DNA from: Thiobacillus denitrificans
GTDB taxonomy: Bacteria > Pseudomonadota > Gammaproteobacteria > Burkholderiales > Thiobacillaceae
DNA length: 5,153 nucleotides
Direction of reading: 5' to 3'
Assembly (NCBI GenBank): GCA_002343685.1
Contig: DDRS01000041.1
Location: forward strand, 64,972-70,124
Each line of letters opens with the position of its first letter. Within the stretch, counting starts at the first letter, position 1. Made by a program: the position numbers and the translations under genes. The notes under the pieces are model-generated. The model did no database searches and was not told the DNA's origin. It saw only the letters and a list, made by a program, of their open reading frames with translations. Of the stretch, positions 1 to 5,153 are shown in pieces.

Positions 1-807
1 GCCGCCGCCCAGGCCGGCACCGCGCTGGCGACCGACCGCATCGATTTCGTCGATGAAGATGATGCAGGGCGAATTCTTCTTCGCCTGCTCGAACATGTCG
101 CGCACGCGCGCGGCACCGACGCCGACGAACATCTCGACGAAGTCGGAACCCGAAATGCTGAAGAACGGCACTTTGGCCTCGCCTGCAATCGAGCGGGCCA
201 GCAGCGTTTTACCGGTACCAGGAGGCCCCACCATCAGCACGCCGCGCGGGATGCGCCCGCCCAGTTTCTGGAACTTGGACGGATCTTTCAGGAAATCCAC
301 CAGCTCGGCGACGTCTTCCTTCGCCTCGTCACAGCCTGCGACATCGGCAAAGGTCACCGGGTTGGCATTTTCATCGAGCAGGCGCGCCCGGCTCTTGCCG
401 AAGGAGAAGGCACCGCCACGGCCGCCGCCCTGCATCTGACGCATGAAGAAGATCCAGACGCCGATCAGCAACAGCATGGGGAACCATGAAATGAACAGGC
501 TCATCAGGAAAGAGGGCTGCTCTTCCGGCTTGGCCTCGACTGAAACGCCGTTTTTCAGCAGGTCGGAGACCATCCACGGATCGCTCGGCGCATAGCTGGT
601 GAAGCGCTGCCCATCGCTACGCTCGCCTTTCAGCACGTTACCTTCAATCACCACCTTGGAGATCTGTTGCTGGCGCACCTCTTCGATGAACTGCGAGTAC
701 GGCATCTGCGACTGCGAGGTGCGCTGCGCGCCGAACTGATTGAACACCGTCATCAGGATGACCGCAATGATTAGCCAGATGGCGATGTTCTTGGACAAAT
801 TGTTCAC
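1..807 (-). CDS. ftsH: FtsH, ATP-dependent zinc metalloprotease of the inner membrane (N-terminal 269 codons, cut by left edge)
   Basis: FtsH is a hexameric membrane-anchored AAA+ protease; in E. coli it degrades misassembled membrane proteins, the heat-shock factor RpoH and LpxC. The translation starts VNNLSKN with a GTG at 805-807. An N-terminal membrane helix covers residues 8-22 and a periplasmic domain follows to about residue 98. A second helix lies at 100-122, then a Gly-rich linker (127-132) and the AAA+ domain from about 150. Walker A GPPGTGKT is at 194-201 with Lys200, the pore motif FVGVG at 227-231, and Walker B IIFIDEID at 249-256 with Asp253 and Glu254. The reading frame runs off the left edge at GLGGG, so the second region of homology, the HEXXH zinc site and the C-terminus (family length about 630-650) are outside. 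The GTG start is supported by AAGGAG five bases upstream and by the position of the first helix. It lies 75 bp downstream of rlmE on the same strand, the order found in E. coli. The identification is secure. Confidence 0.97.
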   Translation of the reverse strand, partial: MNNLSKNIAIWLIIAVILMTVFNQFGAQRTSQSQMPYSQFIEEVRQQQISKVVIEGNVLKGERSDGQRFTSYAPSDPWMVSDLLKNGVSVEAKPEEQPSFLMSLFISWFPMLLLIGVWIFFMRQMQGGGRGGAFSFGKSRARLLDENANPVTFADVAGCDEAKEDVAELVDFLKDPSKFQKLGGRIPRGVLMVGPPGTGKTLLARSIAGEAKVPFFSISGSDFVEMFVGVGAARVRDMFEQAKKNSPCIIFIDEIDAVGRQRGAGLGGG

Positions 808-812
808 GTTTA

Positions 813-818
813 CTCCTT
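813..818 (-). promoter_or_regulatory. Ribosome binding site of ftsH
   Basis: Read on the minus strand, AAGGAG sits five bases before the GTG start at 805-807. It decides the start: no ATG in the ftsH frame is better placed, and the next in-frame ATG (Met19) lies inside the first membrane helix. Confidence 0.85.
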
Positions 819-819
819 G

Positions 820-835
820 GTGCTGAATCCAGCAC
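820..835 (-). promoter_or_regulatory. Hairpin in the ftsH mRNA leader
   Basis: On the minus strand GTGCTG, a four-base loop GATT, and CAGCAC form a perfect 6-bp stem that ends one base before the ribosome binding site of ftsH. It has no T-tract after it, so it is not an intrinsic terminator. The structure is seen directly. A role in ribosome access or mRNA 5'-end stability is inference. Confidence 0.5.
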
Positions 836-854
836 GTTTAGACTCATTCTAAAC
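836..854. repeat. Perfect 7-bp inverted repeat over the ftsH -10 region
   Basis: The arms GTTTAGA and TCTAAAC flank a five-base centre. The repeat directly abuts the leader hairpin at 820-835 and contains the proposed -10 hexamer of the ftsH promoter. It could be an operator for an unidentified dimeric regulator, or an RNA hairpin when transcription reads through from rlmE. No T-tract follows on either strand, so it is not a standard terminator. Confidence 0.5.
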
Positions 855-875
855 CCTATACTGCCAGCTTGTCAC
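846..875 (-). promoter_or_regulatory. Candidate sigma70-type promoter of ftsH
   Basis: On the minus strand the -35 element GTGACA (870-875) and the -10 element TAGAAT (846-851) each match the consensus at five of six positions, with an 18-bp spacer. The predicted start near 838-840 would give a leader of about 30-35 bases carrying the 820-835 hairpin and the ribosome binding site. This would let ftsH be expressed apart from rlmE. I saw no sigma32-like element, although ftsH is heat-inducible in E. coli. Confidence 0.5.
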
Positions 876-882
876 GGCATCA

Positions 883-1533
883 TCACGACTCGCCATCCCG
901 CGCTGCAACAGGGTGGCGTCCCAGCAAATAAACCTCGGTACTGCGGTCGCGCGATGCGTCGGGCTTGCGGATCAGCACCTGTTCGAATGCTTGTCGCATC
1001 CGGGCACGAAAATCCTCAAATCCAACCCCCTGAAACACTTTGACGAGGAAAGCCCCGTCTGGTTTCAGCCAGTTCACCGCGAAATCAAGCGCCAACTCGC
1101 ACAATTCATAATGTCGCGCCTGATCGCGCAGCATCACTCCGCTGATATTGGGGGCCATATCGCTTAAAACAAGGTCAACTCGCCCAGTGTGCAACTTTTC
1201 TTCCAGCCAGGCCAGTGCCGCCTGTTCGGTGAAATCGCCTTCCAGGCTGTCGACGCCCGGTATCGGCGCCACCGGCAGGAGATCGATTGCCAGGACCCTG
1301 CCCTGCTTTTTCATCTTCTGAACGGCCACCTGGCACCAACTGCCGGGGGCGGCACCCAGATCCACCACCGTCATGCCGGGCCGCAACAGATGGTCGCGCG
1401 TGTCGATTTCCAGCAATTTGTACGCGGCACGCGAACGGTAACCATCCTGCTGCGCTTTCTTGACGTAGGGATCCGTCACGTGCTCGTGCATCCAGGCACT
1501 GCCCGATTTGGTTCGCTTTGCTTTCTGCACCAT
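883..1533 (-). CDS. rlmE: RlmE, 23S rRNA (uridine-2552 2'-O)-methyltransferase (FtsJ/RrmJ)
   Basis: RlmE uses S-adenosylmethionine to methylate the 2'-OH of U2552 in the A-loop of 23S rRNA, a late step in 50S maturation. The protein is 216 residues (E. coli 209). It has a basic N-terminus and the SAM-binding motif I DLGAAPGSW at 58-66. The full K-D-K-E catalytic set is present: Lys39 (in SRAAYKLLEID), Asp125 (in LSDMAPN), Lys165 (in FLVKVFQG) and Glu200 (in RDRSTEVYL). The ATG at 1531-1533 is the most upstream usable start, because an in-frame TAG lies four codons before it. The ribosome binding site is poor (only AGAG directly before the start), so translation may be weak or nearly leaderless. 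It is divergent from yhbY and followed by ftsH on the same strand after 75 bp, matching the E. coli rrmJ-ftsH arrangement. The identification is secure. Confidence 0.97.
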   Translation of the reverse strand: MVQKAKRTKSGSAWMHEHVTDPYVKKAQQDGYRSRAAYKLLEIDTRDHLLRPGMTVVDLGAAPGSWCQVAVQKMKKQGRVLAIDLLPVAPIPGVDSLEGDFTEQAALAWLEEKLHTGRVDLVLSDMAPNISGVMLRDQARHYELCELALDFAVNWLKPDGAFLVKVFQGVGFEDFRARMRQAFEQVLIRKPDASRDRSTEVYLLGRHPVAARDGES

Positions 1534-1543
1534 CTCTATCGGC

Positions 1544-1549
1544 TACAAT
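1544..1549 (+). promoter_or_regulatory. Candidate -10 element of the yhbY promoter
   Basis: TACAAT matches the sigma70 -10 consensus at five of six positions and would place the transcript start about 18-20 bases before the yhbY ATG. The best -35-like hexamer, TTGCTT at 1518-1523, has a 20-bp spacer, which is too long, and no extended TGn motif is present. The call rests on the -10 alone. The site lies in the 41-bp gap shared with divergent rlmE, for which I could not find a convincing promoter on the other strand. Confidence 0.35.
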
Positions 1550-1562
1550 CCGCGCTCAGTTT

Positions 1563-1569
1563 AAGGAAG
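1563..1569 (+). promoter_or_regulatory. Ribosome binding site of yhbY
   Basis: AAGGAAG lies five bases before the ATG at 1575-1577 and fixes that start. It rules out the in-frame TTG at 1518, which would add 19 residues encoded antisense to the rlmE start. An ATG at 1570 opens only a two-codon frame (ATG CAA TGA) overlapping the true start and sits too close to the site to be used. Confidence 0.75.
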
Positions 1570-1574
1570 ATGCA

Positions 1575-1871
1575 ATGAAACCACTCACGCCCGCCCAGCG
1601 GCAATTCCTCAAGGGCCTGGCCCACAGCCGCCAGCCGGTGGTCATGATCGGTAACCAGGGGCTGACCGCGGCCGTATTGAAGGAAATCGAACGCGGACTC
1701 GATGCGCACGAACTGATCAAGATCAAGGCCGCCAGCGACGAGCCGGACACGCGTCGCGCCTGGTTGGAGGAAATCTGTACAACCACAGGGGCCGCACCGG
1801 TGCAGCAGATCGGCAAGATATTGGTGATTTATCGGTCTGCCGGCAAGCCTGTGATCGTCCTGCCGGGTTGA
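1575..1871 (+). CDS. yhbY: YhbY, CRM-domain RNA-binding protein associated with 50S assembly
   Basis: This 98-residue protein (E. coli YhbY has 97) is a single CRM domain, the fold shared with plant chloroplast splicing factors. In E. coli it associates with pre-50S ribosomal particles. The sequence opens MKPLTPAQRQFLKGLAHSRQ. The signature GxxG loop is GNQG at residues 26-29, followed by LTAAVLKEIERGLDAHELIKIK. Basic residues around the loop (Lys36, Lys49, Lys51) fit RNA binding. It is the only plus-strand gene here: divergent from rlmE across 41 bp and convergent with the DUF4149 gene, with 17 bp between the two stop codons. Placement beside rlmE and near greA is also the E. coli order. The start is set by AAGGAAG five bases upstream. 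The family call is secure; the exact role in ribosome assembly is known only in outline. Confidence 0.94.
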   Translation: MKPLTPAQRQFLKGLAHSRQPVVMIGNQGLTAAVLKEIERGLDAHELIKIKAASDEPDTRRAWLEEICTTTGAAPVQQIGKILVIYRSAGKPVIVLPG

Positions 1872-1888
1872 AGCTTGTCTGAAGAGGC

Positions 1889-2347
1889 TTATTTCGCCAG
1901 CCCCGAGCGCCAGACCAGCAACAGCCCCAACGCACTCTGAATCAGATAAAGAATGCTCGATACCCCATGCCAGCGGGCAAAGCGGTCGGCAAACACGCTT
2001 TGCATCACGGCATGCGGCATGGCCTGATCCTTCAGACTCTGCATGATGGGCTGGATGCCGAAGTGGCCGGCCAGCGTCAATGCCAGCATCAGCGCCACCG
2101 CCCAGAAAAACAAGGTTTTCAGCGCTGCGGCACCATCGCGGGCAAACCGGTAGATCAGCAGGTAGGCCGCGGCGGCGATACCGATCCACGCCATCACCGC
2201 AAACAGCCGGCCGGCCAGCATTCCGGCCAGTTGCTTGTCGCCCAGATTGGCGAACAATACCGGCGCGGCGACGTAGCCGGTTGCCCACATGCCACCGATC
2301 CACAGCACCAGCAATCCGCCGGCAAGACCGTCCCAGAAACGGCGCAT
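1889..2347 (-). CDS. DUF4149-family four-helix integral membrane protein, function unknown
   Basis: The protein is 152 residues and mostly hydrophobic, with four predicted membrane helices at about 8-32, 44-66, 78-98 and 130-146. Features typical of the DUF4149 (TMEM205-like) family, as I recall it, are the glycine/tryptophan-rich first helix (LWIGGMWATGYVAAPVLF), a central AGHFGIQP motif around 93-100, and FARWHGVSSILYL at 123-135. Conserved-looking polar positions in or near the membrane include His95, Gln99, His127 and Gln137. No catalytic motif or signal peptidase site is seen, and the biochemical role is unknown. The ATG at 2345-2347 starts one base after the greA stop (TAGCATG) and has no clear ribosome binding site, which suggests translational coupling to greA. 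The frame stays open upstream to 2425, but that part overlaps greA codons and is not membrane-like, so I rejected a longer form. The family call is likely, made by motif memory rather than a profile search. Confidence 0.82.
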   Translation of the reverse strand: MRRFWDGLAGGLLVLWIGGMWATGYVAAPVLFANLGDKQLAGMLAGRLFAVMAWIGIAAAAYLLIYRFARDGAAALKTLFFWAVALMLALTLAGHFGIQPIMQSLKDQAMPHAVMQSVFADRFARWHGVSSILYLIQSALGLLLVWRSGLAK

Positions 2348-2348
2348 G

Positions 2349-2825
2349 CTATTTATACAGGACGTCCAGCACTTCGTACTGGCGCACGCCAGCAGGCGCC
2401 TGGACATCCACGCTGTCGCCCGCATATTTGCCGATCAGCGCGCGGGCGATGGGGGACGAGACTGAAATCTTGCCCTGTTTGATGTCCGCCTCGTCGTCGC
2501 CGACGATCTGATACGTGACGGGTTCGCCCGATTCGACATCTTCCAACTCAACCGTCGCGCCGAACACGATACGGCCATCCGCGTCCAGGGTGGTGGGGTC
2601 GATGATCTGCGCGTTGGCCAGCTTGCCTTCGAGGTCGGCAATGCGGCCTTCGATGAAGCCTTGCTTTTCCTTGGCGGCATCATATTCGGCGTTTTCCGAC
2701 AAATCGCCCTGCGCGCGCGCCTCGGCAATCGCCTGGATCACTGCGGGGCGTTCGACACTTTTCAGGTGTTGCAATTCAACGCGCAGCTTCTCGGCGCCGA
2801 CGACAGTGAGGGGAAATTTGTTCAC
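2349..2825 (-). CDS. greA: GreA, transcript cleavage and elongation factor
   Basis: GreA enters the secondary channel of RNA polymerase and stimulates hydrolysis of the 3' end of backtracked RNA, rescuing stalled complexes. At 158 residues it equals the E. coli length. The N-terminal coiled coil spans about residues 10-75 with the acidic tip GDLSENAEY at 40-48. This includes Asp41 and Glu44, the pair that holds the catalytic metal in the polymerase active site. The C-terminal FKBP-like domain runs from about 80 to 158 (FGATVELED, SPIARALIGKYAGD). The start is GTG at 2823-2825, preceded by AAGAGG with seven bases between. The gene follows carB by 17 bp and precedes the DUF4149 gene by one base, so all three are probably co-transcribed, and greA dosage would then follow the carB transcript unless an internal promoter exists. 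I saw no convincing one. The identification is secure. Confidence 0.97.
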   Translation of the reverse strand: MNKFPLTVVGAEKLRVELQHLKSVERPAVIQAIAEARAQGDLSENAEYDAAKEKQGFIEGRIADLEGKLANAQIIDPTTLDADGRIVFGATVELEDVESGEPVTYQIVGDDEADIKQGKISVSSPIARALIGKYAGDSVDVQAPAGVRQYEVLDVLYK

Positions 2826-2832
2826 AACCTTG

Positions 2833-2838
2833 CCTCTT
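2833..2838 (-). promoter_or_regulatory. Ribosome binding site of greA
   Basis: On the minus strand AAGAGG stands seven bases before the GTG at 2823-2825, in the 17-bp gap after the carB stop. It supports the GTG start, which yields a protein of exactly the E. coli GreA length. Confidence 0.7.
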
Positions 2839-2842
2839 AGGA

Positions 2843-5153
2843 TCAGTGCAGCCGCTGATGCAGCGATTGCAGGGAATACACTTTCAATTCGTTGCCGTGC
2901 TGCATGCCCATGCAGGCGGCACGCGCACCGGCCAGCGTGGTGAAGTACACGACCCGGCGCGCCAGCGCTTCGGCACGGATAGCGTAGGAATCCTTCACCG
3001 CCTTCTTGTCTTCGACCACGTTGACAATGAAATCGATGTCGCCGTTCTTGATCATGTCGACGATGTGCGGGCGGCCTTCCTTGACCTTGTTGACGACCGC
3101 CACCGGGATGCCGGCCGACTCGATCGCCTGGGCCGTGCCGCGGGTGGCGACCACGCTGAAGCCCAGGTCGTGCAGCATCTGCGCCACCTCGATCACCGCG
3201 TCACGGTCGCCCGAACGCACGCTGACAAACGCGCGCCCGCCCGGCTTGGGCAGTTCGGAGCTCGACGCCAGCTGCGACTTGACGAAGGCCTCGCCGAAAT
3301 TGTCGCCCACCCCCATGACTTCGCCTGTCGATTTCATTTCCGGGCCGAGAATGGTGTCCACGCCGGGGAACTTGCGGAACGGAAACACCGCTTCCTTCAC
3401 CGAGAAATACGGCGGGATGATTTCCTTCTCGAACGCCTGTGTCTTCAGCGAGATGCCCGCCATCGCACGCGCGGCGATCTTCGCCAGCGGCGCGCCGATC
3501 GCCTTGGACACATAAGGCACGGTACGCGAGGCACGCGGGTTCACCTCCAGCACATACACGACGTCGCCCTGGATCGCGAACTGGACGTTCATCAGGCCGA
3601 CCACTTTCAGCGCTTTCGCCATCGCCACCGTCTGGCGGCGCAACTCGTCCTGCACCTCCTGCGACAAGCTGTACGGCGGCAGCGAGCAGGCCGAATCGCC
3701 CGAATGCACGCCAGCCTGCTCAATGTGCTGCATGATGCCGCCGATCACCACTTGCTCACCGTCGGACAGCGCGTCGACGTCGACCTCGATGGCGTCGTTG
3801 AGGAAACGGTCGAGCAGCACCGGCGACTTGTTCGACACCTTGACCGCCTCGGTCATGTAACGGCGCAGGTCGGCCTCCTCGCGCACGATCTCCATGGCGC
3901 GGCCGCCCAGCACATAGGAGGGACGCACCACCAGCGGGTAGCCGATTTCCTCGGCCATGCGGATCGCGCTGTCGGGATTGCGCGCGGTGCGGTTAGGCGG
4001 TTGCTTGAGGCCCAGATCATGCAACATCTGCTGGAAGCGCTCGCGGTCTTCGGCCGCATCGATCATGTCGGGGCTGGTGCCGATGATGGGCACGCCGTTG
4101 CGCTCCAGGTCGCGCGCCAGTTTCAGCGGCGTCTGCCCGCCGTATTGCACGATCACGCCGAAGGGCTTCTCGATGCGCACGATCTCCAGCACGTCTTCCA
4201 GCGTCAGCGGCTCGAAGTACAGGCGGTCGGACGTGTCGTAGTCGGTCGACACGGTCTCCGGGTTGCAGTTGATCATGATGGTCTCGAACCCGTTCTCGCG
4301 CAGCGCCAGAGCGGCATGTACGCAGCAGTAGTCGAATTCGATGCCCTGACCGATACGGTTCGGCCCGCCGCCCAGCACCATGATCTTTTTCGCGTCGGTC
4401 GGATGCGCCTCGCATTCTTCCTCATAGGTCGAGTACATGTAGGCGGTCTGCGTGGCGAATTCGGCCGCACAGGTATCGACCCGCTTATACACCGGGTGCA
4501 GTGCCAGTTCGTGGCGGCGCATGCGCACCGCATGCTGGTCGGTGTTCAGGAGTTTGGCCAGGCGACGGTCGGAGAAGCCGGCACGCTTCAACACGCGCAG
4601 TTCATCGCGCCCGAGATCGCTCAGCGCCCGTCCGGCCAGGGAGGTTTCCAGCTCGATCAACTCCTGGATCTGGTCGAGAAACCACGGGTCGATTTTCGAT
4701 ACGGCATGGATCTCCTCGAGAGTCATGCCGATACGGAACGCATCGCCCACGTACCAGATGCGCTCGGGGCCGGGCGACATCAACTCGGCTTCGATCTCGT
4801 CGCGGTCAGCAGTCTTGGGGTCGAAGCCGTCGACGCCGACTTCCAGCCCGCGCAGCGCCTTCTGCAGCGACTCCTGGAAGCCGCGGCCCATCGCCATCAC
4901 TTCGCCCACCGATTTCATCTGCGTGGTCAGGCGATCGTCGGCCTGGGGGAATTTCTCGAACGCGAAGCGTGGCACCTTGGTGACGACATAGTCGATCGAA
5001 GGCTCGAACGACGCCGGAGTCGCGCCACCGGTAATGTCGTTCTGCAGTTCGTCGAGCGTATAGCCGACCGCCAGCTTGGCCGCCACCTTGGCGATCGGGA
5101 AGCCGGTCGCCTTCGACGCCAGCGCCGAGGAACGCGACACGCGCGGGTTCATC
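2843..5153 (-). CDS. carB: CarB, carbamoyl-phosphate synthetase large subunit (C-terminal 769 residues, cut by right edge)
   Basis: CarB makes carbamoyl phosphate from bicarbonate, two ATP and ammonia delivered by CarA, feeding arginine and pyrimidine synthesis. The ATG at 5150-5152 is not a start: MNPRVSRSSALASKATG is the internal catalytic segment near E. coli residue 300, so about 300 residues lie beyond the window. In fragment numbering, the end of the carboxyphosphate domain runs to about 102, the oligomerisation domain to about 250, the carbamoyl-phosphate ATP-grasp half to about 632, and the MGS-like allosteric domain to 769. The second ATP site is intact: GGGPNRIGQGIEFD (261-274), Arg410, Gln524, Glu536 and Asn538, equivalent to E. 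coli Arg715, Gln829, Glu841 and Asn843. The ornithine-site residues Glu478, Asp486, Glu587 and Thr738 are kept. The TGA is 17 bp before greA. carA is probably upstream beyond the edge. The identification is secure. Confidence 0.98.
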   Translation of the reverse strand, partial: MNPRVSRSSALASKATGFPIAKVAAKLAVGYTLDELQNDITGGATPASFEPSIDYVVTKVPRFAFEKFPQADDRLTTQMKSVGEVMAMGRGFQESLQKALRGLEVGVDGFDPKTADRDEIEAELMSPGPERIWYVGDAFRIGMTLEEIHAVSKIDPWFLDQIQELIELETSLAGRALSDLGRDELRVLKRAGFSDRRLAKLLNTDQHAVRMRRHELALHPVYKRVDTCAAEFATQTAYMYSTYEEECEAHPTDAKKIMVLGGGPNRIGQGIEFDYCCVHAALALRENGFETIMINCNPETVSTDYDTSDRLYFEPLTLEDVLEIVRIEKPFGVIVQYGGQTPLKLARDLERNGVPIIGTSPDMIDAAEDRERFQQMLHDLGLKQPPNRTARNPDSAIRMAEEIGYPLVVRPSYVLGGRAMEIVREEADLRRYMTEAVKVSNKSPVLLDRFLNDAIEVDVDALSDGEQVVIGGIMQHIEQAGVHSGDSACSLPPYSLSQEVQDELRRQTVAMAKALKVVGLMNVQFAIQGDVVYVLEVNPRASRTVPYVSKAIGAPLAKIAARAMAGISLKTQAFEKEIIPPYFSVKEAVFPFRKFPGVDTILGPEMKSTGEVMGVGDNFGEAFVKSQLASSSELPKPGGRAFVSVRSGDRDAVIEVAQMLHDLGFSVVATRGTAQAIESAGIPVAVVNKVKEGRPHIVDMIKNGDIDFIVNVVEDKKAVKDSYAIRAEALARRVVYFTTLAGARAACMGMQHGNELKVYSLQSLHQRLH

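Noticed and set aside
53..439. Plus-strand open frame of 128 codons
   Set aside because: It is antisense to ftsH, whose minus-strand frame carries Walker A, Walker B and the pore motif. The plus-strand product has low-complexity Ser/Pro/Arg composition.
644..847. Minus-strand open frame of 67 codons starting in the rlmE-ftsH gap
   Set aside because: It overlaps the start of ftsH in another frame, has no ribosome binding site at its ATG, and shows no family resemblance.
820..900. Sigma32 heat-shock promoter upstream of ftsH
   Set aside because: Looked for because E. coli ftsH is heat-inducible, but no CTTGAA-like -35 with a CCCCAT-like -10 was seen on the minus strand.
1518..1574. Extended yhbY starting at TTG 1518
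   Set aside because: The added 19 residues overlap rlmE coding antisense. The ATG at 1575 has a well-spaced AAGGAAG and gives the usual family length.
913..1578. Plus-strand open frames opposite rlmE
   Set aside because: They are antisense to a complete, motif-verified methyltransferase gene and have no supporting start signals.
1794..1803. Palindrome GCACCGGTGC
   Set aside because: It is inside yhbY coding sequence, and short GC-rich palindromes are expected at this base composition.
1840..1866. CCGGCA...TGCCGG inverted repeat at the end of yhbY as a terminator
   Set aside because: The stem is only six pairs with a 15-base loop inside coding sequence, and no T-tract follows on either strand.
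1536..2303. Minus-strand 255-codon open frame across yhbY and the DUF4149 gene
   Set aside because: It lies antisense to yhbY and out of frame with the membrane protein. Its Arg-rich composition is typical of a shadow frame in GC-rich DNA.
2348..2425. N-terminal extension of the DUF4149 gene to 2425
   Set aside because: The extra residues (Arg/Cys rich) come from an alternative frame of the greA 3' end. The ATG at 2347, one base after the greA stop, begins directly before the first membrane helix.
3006..3515. Plus-strand 169-codon open frame opposite the carB 3' end
   Set aside because: It is antisense to the CarB allosteric domain and has no recognisable domain or start signal.
4452..4991. 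Two long plus-strand open frames (160-179 codons) opposite carB
   Set aside because: They are antisense to a well-conserved CarB region, with Ser/Arg-rich translations typical of the complement of GC-biased codons.

Overview
The window is a compact, GC-rich stretch of chromosomal housekeeping genes, most likely from a betaproteobacterium. The basis for that is protein character and gene order: CarB, GreA, a DUF4149-type membrane protein, YhbY, RlmE and FtsH. As recalled from known genomes, this resembles betaproteobacterial neighbourhoods, and its greA-yhbY-rlmE-ftsH core is also shared with Escherichia coli. No species can be named from sequence alone.

Layout from left to right. Positions 1-807 (minus) hold the first 269 codons of ftsH, the membrane AAA+ protease, cut off by the left edge just after the Walker B motif. 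Positions 808-882 are a 75-bp gap with a good sigma70-like promoter, a perfect 7-bp inverted repeat over its -10 box, and a 6-bp hairpin abutting the ftsH ribosome binding site. Positions 883-1533 (minus) are rlmE, the 23S rRNA U2552 2'-O-methyltransferase. A 41-bp divergent gap follows. Positions 1575-1871 (plus) are yhbY, a CRM-domain RNA-binding protein, and the only plus-strand gene. It converges, with 17 bp between stop codons, on positions 1889-2347 (minus), a four-helix DUF4149-like membrane protein. That gene starts one base after greA (2349-2825, minus), the transcript-cleavage factor. greA in turn follows carB (2843-5153, minus) by 17 bp; carB is the large subunit of carbamoyl-phosphate synthetase, cut off by the right edge with about 300 N-terminal residues missing.

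Reading on the minus strand there are two transcription groups: carB-greA-DUF4149 and rlmE-ftsH, with yhbY transcribed divergently between them. Three products bear on RNA synthesis or ribosome maturation (GreA, YhbY, RlmE), one on membrane protein quality control (FtsH) and one on arginine/pyrimidine precursor supply (CarB). All recognisable catalytic motifs are intact and no gene shows an internal frameshift.

I saw no tRNA or rRNA gene, CRISPR array, insertion sequence, integration site or phage gene, and no stretch over 300 bases lacks a gene. I found no evidence of a new biological system. The least explained parts are the ftsH leader and the DUF4149 protein.
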